A stretch of 64,000 nucleotides of DNA, taken from assembly GCA_008921705.1 (NCBI GenBank), contig VFFE01007650.1, forward strand, positions 990,748 through 1,054,747. The letters run 5' to 3'. Shown piece by piece: positions 11,111 through 21,800 of this stretch. Source of the DNA: Burhinus oedicnemus. Its lineage: Eukaryota > Chordata > Aves > Charadriiformes > Burhinidae. The notes below the pieces were generated by a model. That model saw nothing but the letters and a program-made list of their open reading frames with translations, made no database searches and was not told the DNA's origin. Position 1 is the stretch's first letter, and each line of letters begins with the position of its first letter. The position numbers were made by a program, and so were the translations under genes.

Positions 11111-11894
11111 TTAATGCACCACAGAAGACCATTGGCCTTCTTGGCCACAAGGGCACATTGCTGGCTCATGGTCAACTTGTCCACCAGGACTCCCCAGGTC
11201 CTTCCCTGCAGACGTGCTTTCTAAGAGGTCAGTCCTTAACTTGTACTGGTACACGGGGTTATTCCTCCCCAGGTGCAGTACCCTACACATGCCTTTGTTG
11301 AACTTCATTAGATTTCCCTCTGCCCAACTCTCCAGCCTGTCCAGGTCATGCTGAATGGCAGCACAGCCTTCCGGTGTGTCAGCCACCCCTCCCAGTTTTG
11401 TGTCATCAGCAAACTTGCTGAGGGTACACTCTGTCCCCTCATCCAGGTCATTGATGAATATGTTGATGTTGATGTTGAACAAGACTGGACCCAGTACTGA
11501 CCCCTGGGGAACATCACTAGCTACAGACCTCCAACTAGACTCCGCCACTGATCATGACCCTCTGAGATGTGCCATTATGGGACACAGTGTCAAAAGCCTT
11601 GCTGAAGTCGAGGTAGACAACATCCACTCCTCTCTCTTCATCTACCCGGCCAGTCATACCATCATAGAAGGTTATCAGGTTGGTCAAGCACAATTTCCTC
11701 TTGGTGAATCCATGTTGACCAGTCCTGATAACCTTCTTTTCCTTCACATACTTAGAGATGACATGCAGAATGAGCTGTTCCATCACCTTTCCAGGGATGG
11801 AGGTGAAGCTGACTGGCCTGCAGTTTCCTGGGTCTTCCTTTTTGCCTTTTTTGAAGACTGAAGTGACACTGGCTTTTGTCCAGTCCTCAGGCAC
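11111..11894 (-). pseudogene. CR1 reverse transcriptase relic (palm domain)
   Basis: Two minus-strand frames together cover most of a LINE RT. The upstream frame (11894-11535) carries the finger/palm motif around NCRPVS and the palm A motif YLDFSKAFD (11615-11589, with catalytic D). The downstream frame (11548-11111) carries [11 protein letters not shown] and the catalytic FADD (11402-11413). Between SHN and the QRVMISG stretch the residues expected in CR1 are missing, so roughly 80-90 bases appear deleted. A frameshift at about 11535-11548 then separates the frames. The downstream frame also has an N-I dipeptide repeated three times, encoded by a TGTTGA-type hexamer repeat near 11456-11478. 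Both catalytic aspartate motifs are readable but no full enzyme can be made. Confidence 0.9.
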
Positions 11895-12311
11895 CTCTCC
11901 TGTTCTTCATGGCTTTTCAAAGATGATGGAGAGTGGCTTAGCAATAATATCTGCCAGATCCCTTAGCACTCATGGTTGCACCCCATTGGGCCCATGGCTT
12001 TGTGGGTGTCGAATTTGCCTAAATGATCTCTAACCCTGTTTTCCGCAACCATGGCAGTCTTCCTTTCTCCAGACTTTTTCTCTTACCTCCAAGGTCTAGG
12101 ATTCCTGAGGGCCGGCCTTAGCAGTAAAAACCGAAGCAAAGAAGGCATTCAGTACCTCCGGTTTCTCTGTATCCTACATATCACCAGGGCACTCATCTTA
12201 TTGAGCAGCAGGCCCACATTTTCCCCAGTCTTCCTTTTGCTACTGATGGACTTGAAGATTCCCTTCTTATTGTCCTTGACATCACTTCCCAGGTTTAATT
12301 CCCAGTGGGCT

Positions 12312-12572
12312 TTATCTTTCCTCGTTGCACGTCTGTATACTCTGTGTTCCTATATTCCTCCCAAGTCGCCAGTCCAATTTTCCACATTCTGTAAACTTCT
12401 TCCATTTGAGTTTTTCCAGAAGATCCTTGCTCATCCATGCAGGTCTCCTGCTTCCTTTTCTTAATTTCCTACTCATAGGGATGCACCGATCTTGAGCTTG
12501 TAGGAAGTGGTGGTCTTCTAGGGAATCCAATTTAAATTTACTTCCACCCCTTGGTTTCTTTGAACTAACCAT
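12312..12572 (-). pseudogene. CR1 ORF2 relic upstream of RT
   Basis: An 86-codon minus-strand frame with the RRPAWMSKDLLEKLKWKK motif that in CR1 ORF2 lies between the endonuclease and RT domains. Farther down, toward 11900, the frame is broken by stops. The 5' truncation point of the element lies just above, near 12575. Confidence 0.8.
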
Positions 12573-12575
12573 TTA

Positions 12576-15170
12576 CACCAGTCTGAGTGCTACTTCCTCT
12601 GTGGGGGAGAGGGTTCATGTTTGGGAGCTATCTTGAGAGGGTAAGGAACTCCATCAATTCCTACAGCTGCCAGATGAGACCAGCACACCTTCTCGTCAGC
12701 AATCTACCTGATGGAGGTCTGATGAGCCCTCATGTTCTCATCTTTGAACCACTGTTTTCCCCTTGTTCACCTTCATCCTTGAGTATATCATCAAGATGCA
12801 AAGCTTACAGTGGAACAAGGAGGACAGCTGATGAAACAGACCTGGTCTCTTATTCCAAAAATTGGATATGATAGATACATTTCTAAAACTTATACTATGA
12901 GTGTACTACAATCTATTAAATTCAATATGCATGAAAGTCTTCAGGGTCAGGTCCAATTTTGGACAACAGCACCATATATCTTGCTAAGGAAGGTTTTTTA
13001 TAGCATCATTGTGATGAAGACCCTCATGTCTCCCACACATCTGAGTGTGTCCAACACATTTGAGCTATGCAGTTCAAGCAGCTTTCTCAGAAAAGTATGG
13101 ATAGAGGACTGTAAGGTGTCAGAATCCCAACATGACCAAGACCATATAGAAGAAAGGGTGGGCCGTTCAAGTAATATAACTTTGTGCACAAGCCTTCAGT
13201 TGTGGAGCTGCTCTCATTCCATTGCATCTGGAAAAATAAATTTGAGGGAAATATTAAGGATGGAAAGCTTAAATAAGGCTAAATTCCAAAGATACCAGAT
13301 GGTATTTCAAAAAGTTGGCTTCTCAAGTGGTCCTCTTCCATGAGAATGTGAGTACAGTGTGCATGATCTCTTGCTGGATCTCAGGAAAATATGTGAGTTT
13401 ACCAAAAATTCCATGAGAAAAGCATCAGTTTCCCCCACTCTTTTTTAAAAGCAGGTTCTATTGGAAACACACACAAACAAAAAATATAGTGTGTTCTATG
13501 TTCATGAGTTGTTAACAAAACTGTTTAATTGTGTCCTATTTAACTCAGCATCCTTAACTGTCCATTAAGCCCATGGATTACCACATTATGTATCTGGCTG
13601 CAGAAGGGAATATAATCTTTTCTATTAACTGCTGTGGGAACAATGTTCATTTTTTCCTAATCGTTTTAATGTTTAAATAATGCATTTATTTTGAATTAAA
13701 ATTTTGTCCATTTTTACCAGTGCAGGAAGATTAATGTGGGAATCCTGGTGAAAATGCACATATGTCTGCTGCCTAGAATAGAAGCCTTAAAGTTACATTT
13801 TATAAAGATATCCTTACACCTTCCTCCAAACTCAAAACCAGAAGGAGTATCTCTTAATGAAGTAGAATAACATGTTCTTTTTTCTTTTATTTTATTACAG
13901 AAATATGGAAAGATGTCTTGAAAAACTGTATTTATTTACTTCCACATTAGTAACTTCTTTCAGAATAATGTGCAGCGTTGTACCTAATACCACGTTTTTT
14001 AAAGAATAATAGAGTGATTTATTACTATCATCCTCACATTCTCACAGACTTCATTTTTGTCAGCTACAAAATGAAGCATTTTTCAGCAATGTGATATCCT
14101 AAGACACATGACTTAGGATGTGGATCTCTGTTCCAGTCTTTCTCCATTAATCTTCTCTAGTAAAAGGTTAAACTTTGGTGAGATGTATATTTCCCACCAC
14201 AAACTACTGAAAAGTGGCAATAACCAGTAGCTACTAGAAATGGGATGGAGTTCAAAATCTTAAAGGTTCTTCATCACAACTTATCTTGATCAAGCCTGGA
14301 TTTCTTTGTTCTGGTTTTATTATTTGTTCACAATATATAAATACTTACATAGAACTCCAAGACAACCTAGAATCTAACCTAATATACTTGATATTTCTTT
14401 TGCTATTAAATACTTGCTTAAGATTCTCATGCATGCTATGACAAAGAAAAAATAAATCAGTTACAATAAAAGAATCTTGTTTCCAGATTCTAACAAGGAC
14501 CAACAAAAGGAACTGCAAAAACATATGGCCCTAAGGTGACTCCAACAAAAGTTAGGCTGTGTGCAATGTGTTTATGTGAAATTCATCAGGAACTGGACAC
14601 AGAGGCAGCAGCAGCAGCAGCAGCCCTGTCTGTGCTCTGTCCTAGCTAGACCGAACCGCACACGAAAGCTCAGTTCCAGTTTTCCTTGCAGAATCCGATG
14701 TCTCATGTTCTCAAGAATGAAAGAAATCAACAGAGGGGTTTCGTCTGCAGTTGGTAAGAGCATTCCATTCACCAAATAATGAGTAAGAGTGAAGGAGATT
14801 CTCTTTCCAAAAGGAACATATTTGCTTTTTCCAGAAAATACCTCGTGAGATTCATAATGTGATTTTTTTTATACGAAAGACCAATCTGCAAAACTAATGA
14901 GTTCTGCTTCTTTGACCAAAAATTAACTGAGACCCTAAAAAAGAAACAGCAGAAACAAAATCTCTATTTTGGGGGCAAGGGGTAGGATGAAGAGGCTTTT
15001 CGTTTTCCCCTTGCACAACTGCAAACTGAAAAACTGAAAACATGTGTACAGGTTGGGAAAGAACCTGGGAGTGTCCTGAAGAGGTTTTCAACACACGCTC
15101 ATGATGTGGACTCCGTCATATGCACAAGCTTGTAAAAGTGGAATCATACAAAAGGGAAAACTACAACTAC
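12576..15170. other. Mostly unique stretch with a long unassigned ORF
   Basis: Contains a plus-strand open frame of 177 codons (12810-13343), the longest in the window that is not explained by a repeat. It has no domain, signal peptide or motif that I recognise, and its Cys/Ser/His-rich composition with overlapping opposite-strand frames argues for chance. A short CAG run lies at 14605-14624. Otherwise no gene is visible. Confidence 0.5.
14605..14624. repeat. Short (CAG)6 microsatellite
   Basis: Six perfect CAG units. Two opposite-strand open frames cross it (14561-14779 plus, 14572-14775 minus) and give polyglutamine or polycysteine runs; neither looks like a gene. Confidence 0.9.
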
Positions 15171-15179
15171 AGCTGATGC

Positions 15180-15430
15180 TGCCTGAGCTTAGTAGTGGAG
15201 AGCCAAGATGATGTTTCAGATGGTTTGTTTATCTCTGCCTAATGGGGTTACAAGCCTCTGACATTTCAACAGATATTTTCCACCACGGCAGGGATGAGTT
15301 ATTGGGCATTCCACGTGCGTGTGGTTTTTCAACATGACGCTCCTGTCTTGCATCTATTTCAATGTAGCATTTTGTTCATGTGCACACAAATCATTCTAGG
15401 AGGTGCTGGTTAAATGGGAATTGTTCATAA
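15180..15430. promoter_or_regulatory. Conserved-looking non-coding block with a CACGTG E-box
   Basis: This block is non-repetitive, of balanced composition and dense in transcription-factor-like words: a forkhead-type TGTTTAT near 15225, a palindromic CACGTG at 15312-15317 and GTG/CAC-rich flanks. It has no open frame. The call as a possible enhancer is inference from appearance only. Confidence 0.2.
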
Positions 15431-16169
15431 GCACACAGGAAGGGAAAAAAGTAGAGAACAAAGTGTAAAATTCTGATTTTCAGTCTAAGCACATGTCAAA
15501 GTTGGACCAGCAACTGGGAGTCTTGATAAACTGGAGTGAGATGAAATTCCTGTAAACAGTGTATGTTCCTTTATGTTTCAAGGCCTGTGAAGAGAAGATA
15601 TTAGTGCAGGTCTTTCCACTCACTACAAGACCTTTTGAGAATTGCTTTTTCTATATGGCCAATTTTTTACTATGCTTGTACATATTAAAAGGTTGGAAAT
15701 TTCTATCGCTTGCCAGACAAAACTTTTGGAGAAGGTACTGGAAATTAGTTTGGAAGTTATTTTGTGGCCTGGAAATAACTACAAATTTTAATTGCCAGGT
15801 ATATATATTTTTTAAAAAAGGAAAATAGGAAGAAAATACCTACCTTTCATAACTATATATGATTCATTAATAAAAGAACAGTTGTTTCAGGGAGTTATTT
15901 ACAATATCTTTCTTTAGGCATCTAACAGATGCCTCGGCTAAGAGATGGGGCTCCCTCTATGGTCAACACAGAGAAATATACCTTTGCAAAGATGACTGCT
16001 AGAATCAGTTATTTATAAGTTAACTTTGCTGCTTTGATTTGACCTCTTTAGGCACTGGTCTTTCTCCATTGACAACAGACATAGCTGATTTTGAGTATCT
16101 AAGAAGAGCTTCTTCTCCACCTATGCTGGAGTGTAACAAAGAGCAGTGTTGTCAGGAACAGGACATTGG

Positions 16170-16292
16170 TTATGTGATGGCCATGATATCACTTAAATCA
16201 ATGCCTCCGTGAGGCATAAATACTCCATCTTGTATTTTTACCCTTTTGTTTCTTGTCCTCCAAGACAGAGTTGTCTGCCACATGTAGGGGCC
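16170..16292 (-). other. Candidate small terminal exon (unassigned)
   Basis: On the minus strand a strong-looking acceptor (a pyrimidine tract ending TTTCTTTACAG) sits at 16293-16315. It is followed by 40 sense codons and a TAA at 16170-16172; the peptide begins GPYMWQTTLSW and includes HGGIDLSD. A weak donor-like AGG|GTAAAA occurs inside after 17 codons. I do not recognise the peptide. No poly(A) signal is obvious just downstream. Chance pairing of an acceptor with an open frame is common in this much DNA. Confidence 0.15.
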
Positions 16293-18519
16293 CTGTAAAG
16301 AAAGCAGGGAAGAATCAAAGATGGTCCATATTTTGTTTCTTTTCCACGAATTTGAGTATTTGAAAAACAATTCATGCTTGATAGTGTTTCCAGACATTTT
16401 CTGATTCATATTAATACCACTTCTTTTTGCAACTTAATAGTATTTCCCATAGAAATTACAGAAAACAAATGTCTAAAAATCCAACTGCAAGTTAAGTAGT
16501 CTGATGGATAGCAATTTTGATGGCAGAAGTGAGTAAAGAATGATTTCTAATTGTGGGAAAAAAATGTATCATTAAGAAGTCGGAGTAAGATGCACTGCCA
16601 TAGATGGTGGACAAGGGCTGTACTACACAAGTCCTGGGCTGCTTAAGTTAAGGTTCTATCTCAGCTTTGCATTTAGAAATGTAGTTATATTGTTTGTTAC
16701 AGAGTAGTGAAATGATCTTGCAAGTTATCTGTGATATTCCTTAGACACAGGCCTGAAAAACAGATTTTTCTAATCTGTTAAAAGTATGAGCTGAGAGTTG
16801 TATTGTACAGACACAGACATCACCTTTGTGTGCCCCATTTTTATTAAGGGAATCATAAAGTATCTTGACAAATTGTACTGATGGCACCCTGATGCCTAGA
16901 TTGATTATGGAAATTGAACTTTAAAACACTAAGGTGAAAATGGAGGTTACATTTTCTAAAGCATGTATTGTAATTTCAAGAAATTAAGTAAGCTGCATTT
17001 CATTTTGATCCCATAGATCTTTCTGTCCCTATTCACTCCTGATCCAGATTCTGACCTATTTAAGCCTTGATTTATATCTAATTTTACAAATATCTCAATG
17101 AATTCTGTAAAGGACTTTCTAGACTCAGGTAGCATTTAAAATCAATAAAGCAATAAAAGCAATAAAGATAACAAGATATGACCCTGTAGTTTGTAAAACT
17201 ATTTTATCATGGAAAAAACAATTTTTCCTAATGGAACAGCTACAATTGATTTTTCACCATATTGTCTTATGTCAGAAGTTTTAATTATTATACTCAGGAC
17301 AACTGAAACTATAAGCATCAAGTATGAATTCAAGGTTATTGAGTACAGCCTGCTGAATTCAGAGGGTTTAGTACATGAATATAGCATTTCTATTATATTT
17401 GACTGTCCCTGTTGAGGAAAAGAAAAAAACAAAACAGCTGAAACATTGCAAGGCGATCTTTATTTGGAATCAAAATGCGTTACATAGCAGAGAAAAAATG
17501 CGTACAGACACCAGAGGTCAGTGAAACCTATCTTGTCAGCAGGGATTGAGTCGAAGAGTAGGACAAAGGTGCAACATTAACCAGCATCTGAAATTAATTA
17601 TATTTCCAAATGTAAATTCCAACACATGTGGGGAATTTGAGCTCTGAGTTTGTATCATATTCTGTACTTACATATACCCCCCACAAAGACATCTATTATT
17701 TTTGAATGCTTTCTTTGCTTTATTTTTACTTTTTCCATCACAATGATGTTCATTTAAACTAAATATGTGTTACATAGGATTTAATAACATATCCTCTAAT
17801 AAAACTGTTAAGAAACACAGTGTTACATGTTAGCCTGAATCTGCAAATGCCATAAAAAGAAGAGTGGACCACAGGATGTATATTTTTGTTGCTATATATA
17901 GGAGGTGACTTACAAATCTTGTAGCGTTCTTTTTCACACAGCTATGTTTCATGGAGAATTATACCCCATCTGGTTAAAATGACCACAAAGCAGATCAAAG
18001 TCACAGATAAATCAGGGCTGGAATGTCACCTGGTTCAGAATAGTGAAGAATAGGTTTTCTAAGGTACTATACAAAGTTCTTAATGCTCTGTTCTTTCTTC
18101 TCCAGCTGTCATTCCCCTTTTTACTGGATTTTTTTCCCTTTATTTCTTTCCCACTCCTCTTTTTACAAGATTTCTTATGGGAAAAACCATTCAAAGAGCT
18201 TTTAATTTGAATCTAGCTTTAAAAGCTCCAAAGCCTAAGTGAATCTGAGATCAGATAAAGTTAATAAGAAACAGCTCTAACAGGAATCATTTATGATAGT
18301 CCTTATTTAAGTTCCTCTGTGGTTTCCTGCTTAGGAGTATGACTGTCATCTTTCATCTTCTCTTTTTATGTAGATTGTTCTTTCACTTATCTTTAGATGA
18401 TGGAAATCACTGTAGCTCCACTGAAGGCAACTCAGTTGTACTAATTTAGAGCAGCTGAGAGATTTTTCTGTCCTCTGCTCTGTACTTATTTGGTGATAAG
18501 ACATCTCTAAGTTACCATT
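16293..18519. other. Unique non-coding stretch
   Basis: No gene or repeat recognised. Overlapping opposite-strand frames at 17199-17432 and 17209-17415 are short and AT-driven. Confidence 0.5.
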
Positions 18520-18840
18520 TTATTTTTTTGGTGCTTAGACATTTGCTCCATACCGATTTTGCCAAATTGATTTTATTTTTCATTCAAGATTGCTTTTAAC
18601 TTTCCTACAGTTCAAAGATACACTCCCTTTCCTCTTATGCTTTTCTCTGATGAACATTTTCTTTTGGAACGTCCTGTAACTCTATAACACAACCTCTTCC
18701 TTTGGGAGGAACCAGGCCTCTGTAATAGTTATTATGTCCTAACTTTCATTTGTCATGCCTGTGTCCACCATTGAGCTTTCTCTGTTTGCACTTAGTTAGA
18801 AGCACTTAATTTATTTTCCAGTTTCCTCAAAAATAATCAT
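18520..18840 (-). pseudogene. Decayed LINE endonuclease relic (CR1/L2-like)
   Basis: Reading the minus strand near 18765-18660 gives, with stops, DIITITEAW, then a KEE...SYRTFQK stretch; a little farther, in another frame, comes RGKGVYL. This is the order and spacing of the APE endonuclease N-terminal part in CR1-type ORF2 (an ITETW motif with the catalytic Glu, then GY..F.KDR, then RGGGV.LYV). The surrounding nucleotides also look like an ancient reptile/bird LINE. No frame is intact. It is upstream LINE sequence that most CR1 insertions lack, so it may be an unusually long old copy. Limits are approximate. Confidence 0.5.
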
Positions 18841-21800
18841 GATTGAGTTTTTATGATTTTCCTTGTTTTAACTCTGAATTCCTTTATGTATTCTCAATAA
18901 TTGCAATTTTATAAACATTTGCTCAAAACAGCTATCTCCATCTGTCTCCATGTTGAAAGGCAATTGTTTTCCCCTCTCTTCACCAGCAAGAATTAGTGCT
19001 GACTTAATTTGTTAAATTTTCATTATTCTTCTTTTCTCTCACCCCCACATGTGTAAGCAAGCATATTGCGTTCATTATGTGCTGCTTGGCTCAATGATAA
19101 TACTCTTACTCTCAAAATGCTGTTATGGGTAAAATAGAACATACCATATATAAGAAGCTATGAATTTATTGCTAGTCCAACTCATTCTTTAACAGTGAGA
19201 TAATTAAAATTCTTAGTTAATACAAAAACCCTTTTAATAACGCAGTTTAACTTGTTGCACAAAACCATCCCAGCATCTACCAATTTCTTATAGTATTATT
19301 TTCAACCTTCCAGTATCCCTCTGGGTCCTAATCTTGACAGTTTCTATCCTCCTCAAAAAAAAAGAGGTGTGACACTTACAATAATTTGTCAACATCTCAA
19401 AGTCTTCACCAGGAGGAGCGTGATGCTTGTCATGAAGGTTTATTTCTTCTCAGGAGGTGTATGATGTCAACAGTGATGTTGTTTTCCTCCTTTTTCTTGG
19501 GGTTCACTTCTGTTTATTTTTTTAACTTTTTAAGGCAGCCTGCTCACATGTTCGTTCTTTTTGTTGGTTCCCAATCATACAGTTCTTCTGTTTTTGTTGT
19601 CTCTAACATCTCTACCTCTTCTTATTCTGACTCACAAGGTTGCACTCCTGTAGTAGCTATTGATGACAAGACTGACTTGTATTTACAGTCTGGGAAATCT
19701 GGTATTATCTTGAGGCTGTGCTCTTCTGCAGTGCATTTTATTCTAGTCATATACAGTTCATTCCATACGGAATAACTACCTGTCATTAGTGTAAACTGAA
19801 ACTAAACTGCAACAACCTTAGACATTGGTTACCTGACTGCTAGACAGTTGCTGCCACAACTGAAACAAGCCAACATCAGCTCAGACCAAGAAAAACCTAT
19901 GTAAATCCAGAGACTTGTATTGTCAGGCTATACAAAAGCCAAAGTAAATACACTGAATTTTGACTTCTTGGGGAGAATCATTGTTTATAAAGAATCAGCG
20001 ATTTTATTCAGCAATTACCTGAAATTGCAAGTCAAACTTAATACTTCTACAGCTGATAGTGCGACCTAATGAAAGCCAACCATAGACAAAAATTAGATAA
20101 ATGCTGCTTCTTTGCATCATCATTGTACAGGAACATCTGCTTAGACCATGTTCCACTGAAGAACAAAACCACATGCGCAAAAGCCCCTTCATGATACAGT
20201 GAATTAGAAGATGGAAAAAAAAATCCAGTACTTTCCCCTTATAAAACCAGAATTTAGCCATTCCGAGATGCCAGGAAAATGGCTCATGAAACCAGAAAGC
20301 CTTGAAAAGGGTACTAAGGACTTGAATAGATCCAGTATGTTTGGTATACTGGCAGCAGTATACCTTTTCCACCAGAACTTCTGCCACAGAACACCACGCT
20401 CCTTAAGAAATATGGGCCACTTGAAGCCACATGAAAGCAGGTTTGAATTCCAGCAGATAACTTTAGGCAGCAGAGAACAAGTGAAGCAACAATAATTTAT
20501 TATTATCTTTTGTGAAAGGGTAAGAAGTATAGGTCAAGAACACCACTCTCTTCTCTGCTGTAATGACCAGAAATCAATATCCTGACACTACTCGATGAAG
20601 AATTGTAATTCCACTCTTCAGAAATGGTTGTCCTGGTCCAGAACCAATTACCACACTCACTCCAAGTGAGATTTATATTCTTTACTGGTGACTTTTTCTG
20701 CACCTCGTAACATTGAGGCAGGAAGTTTTGAAAGTTCTGCAAGATACCAGATCCACCTCTGCAGCAGATCCGTATCTTCCTTTGATGACACAAAGTAACT
20801 CAGAAACTGCAAGTAACGTTAAAATAAAAATGCTGTGTTAAAGGAAAGCATCTTCACCTTCAGAAATCTATTAAGTGAATCAGTCTAAGTTTAGCTGCTG
20901 AAGCAGTGAACCTCACTAAATTGTCCTCACTGTTTGTTTCTCATTCCCTCCAGAGCTATTAGCAATAAAATGAACGTCTGATTTCAATGCCACTTTGGCT
21001 GCACTAGCATTCTTGATCTGAAATCTATACGAAGTTTATAGAAAAACAATGGCAGTTGGAACATTGGGATTAGATTTTATGTTTATATTACTATACAGAA
21101 GAAGGTTTCATTTCAACTTCAAGAAAACAGCTACCTAATTAAGGATGACATTTCCATACATCTGCTGGAATGGGTTTTATTGTCTGGGATCAGCAGTCTC
21201 CTAACAGAAACCCATGGTAAACAGGGTGGAAAAATACTTGTGGACTGATATTTCGGTATTGTTACTGCCATGGGACTACAAAAGGGGTAAGCAAAAAGGG
21301 TCAAATAGCTCAAAGTTTCACCTGCTGCTGCTGTCTAGGAAAAGAGGTAGCAACTTCAAGGTGTGTGAGTGAAGGGGGAACAGCGGCAGATGGAAGGAGG
21401 ATAATGTTATCTCCCTTGTTTTGGGTGAATTTGTCTGGTCATCTTTAACTTGGTGCAGAGACTCTGTAAGCAGGATATATGCAACTTGAAAGTGAAAAGC
21501 AATTTTTAATTGATTAACACGTTAAAAATATTTAGGATTTGGTGAGCTGTTAGAGTAAGCATCCATGTACTCAGCACCCCAATAAGGCACCCAGAAAGTC
21601 TTTGCTGGCTAGGCAGGAGAGGAAGGTTGGCCCCTGCGGCTTCTGGGGGCAAGTTCTTAGTCCTGTTGAGTTGCCATTGTCCCTGAGCTCCATCAATACC
21701 AGTAACTAACAACTTGACCCAAAGCTTCCTAACCAACCTCAAGCAGACTCTCTTATTTTTTCCATTAGTATTGTATACCTTTCCTAGTTGGTATTTCTCC

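Larger units (their letters stand above)
9843..12575 (-). mobile_element. 5'-truncated CR1 LINE, split by a solo LTR
   Basis: A minus-strand CR1 of about 2.0 kb after subtracting the 729-bp LTR at 10326-11054. The 3' end lies at 9843, where the plus strand shows the reversed, degenerate ATTCTGTG-type tail typical of CR1. Going upward in coordinate one meets the 3'UTR/C-terminal coding part, the LTR, the reverse-transcriptase region with its catalytic FADD motif (11402-11413) and the segment upstream of RT (12312-12572). The APE endonuclease and ORF1 are absent, as in most CR1 insertions. Reading across the LTR restores a continuous CR1 sequence. Several frameshifts and an internal deletion make it dead. 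Confidence 0.92.

Noticed and set aside
11355..12464. Plus-strand frames of 168, 91 and 137 codons (11355-11861, 11758-12033, 12051-12464)
   Set aside because: They are antisense to the minus-strand CR1 ORF2, whose RT motifs explain the open reading; no plus-strand gene.
14561..14779. Polyglutamine-containing 72-codon frame
   Set aside because: Only six CAG units, an equally open opposite strand, and no splice or homology support.
19386..19775. 129-codon plus-strand frame with hydrophobic stretches
   Set aside because: T-rich DNA gives Phe/Ser/Leu-rich translation by default; near an old LINE on the other strand; no signal peptide or family match.
20439..20451. tRNA B-box-like GGTTTGAATTCC
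   Set aside because: No A box, acceptor stem or anticodon arm at correct spacing; no cloverleaf can be drawn.
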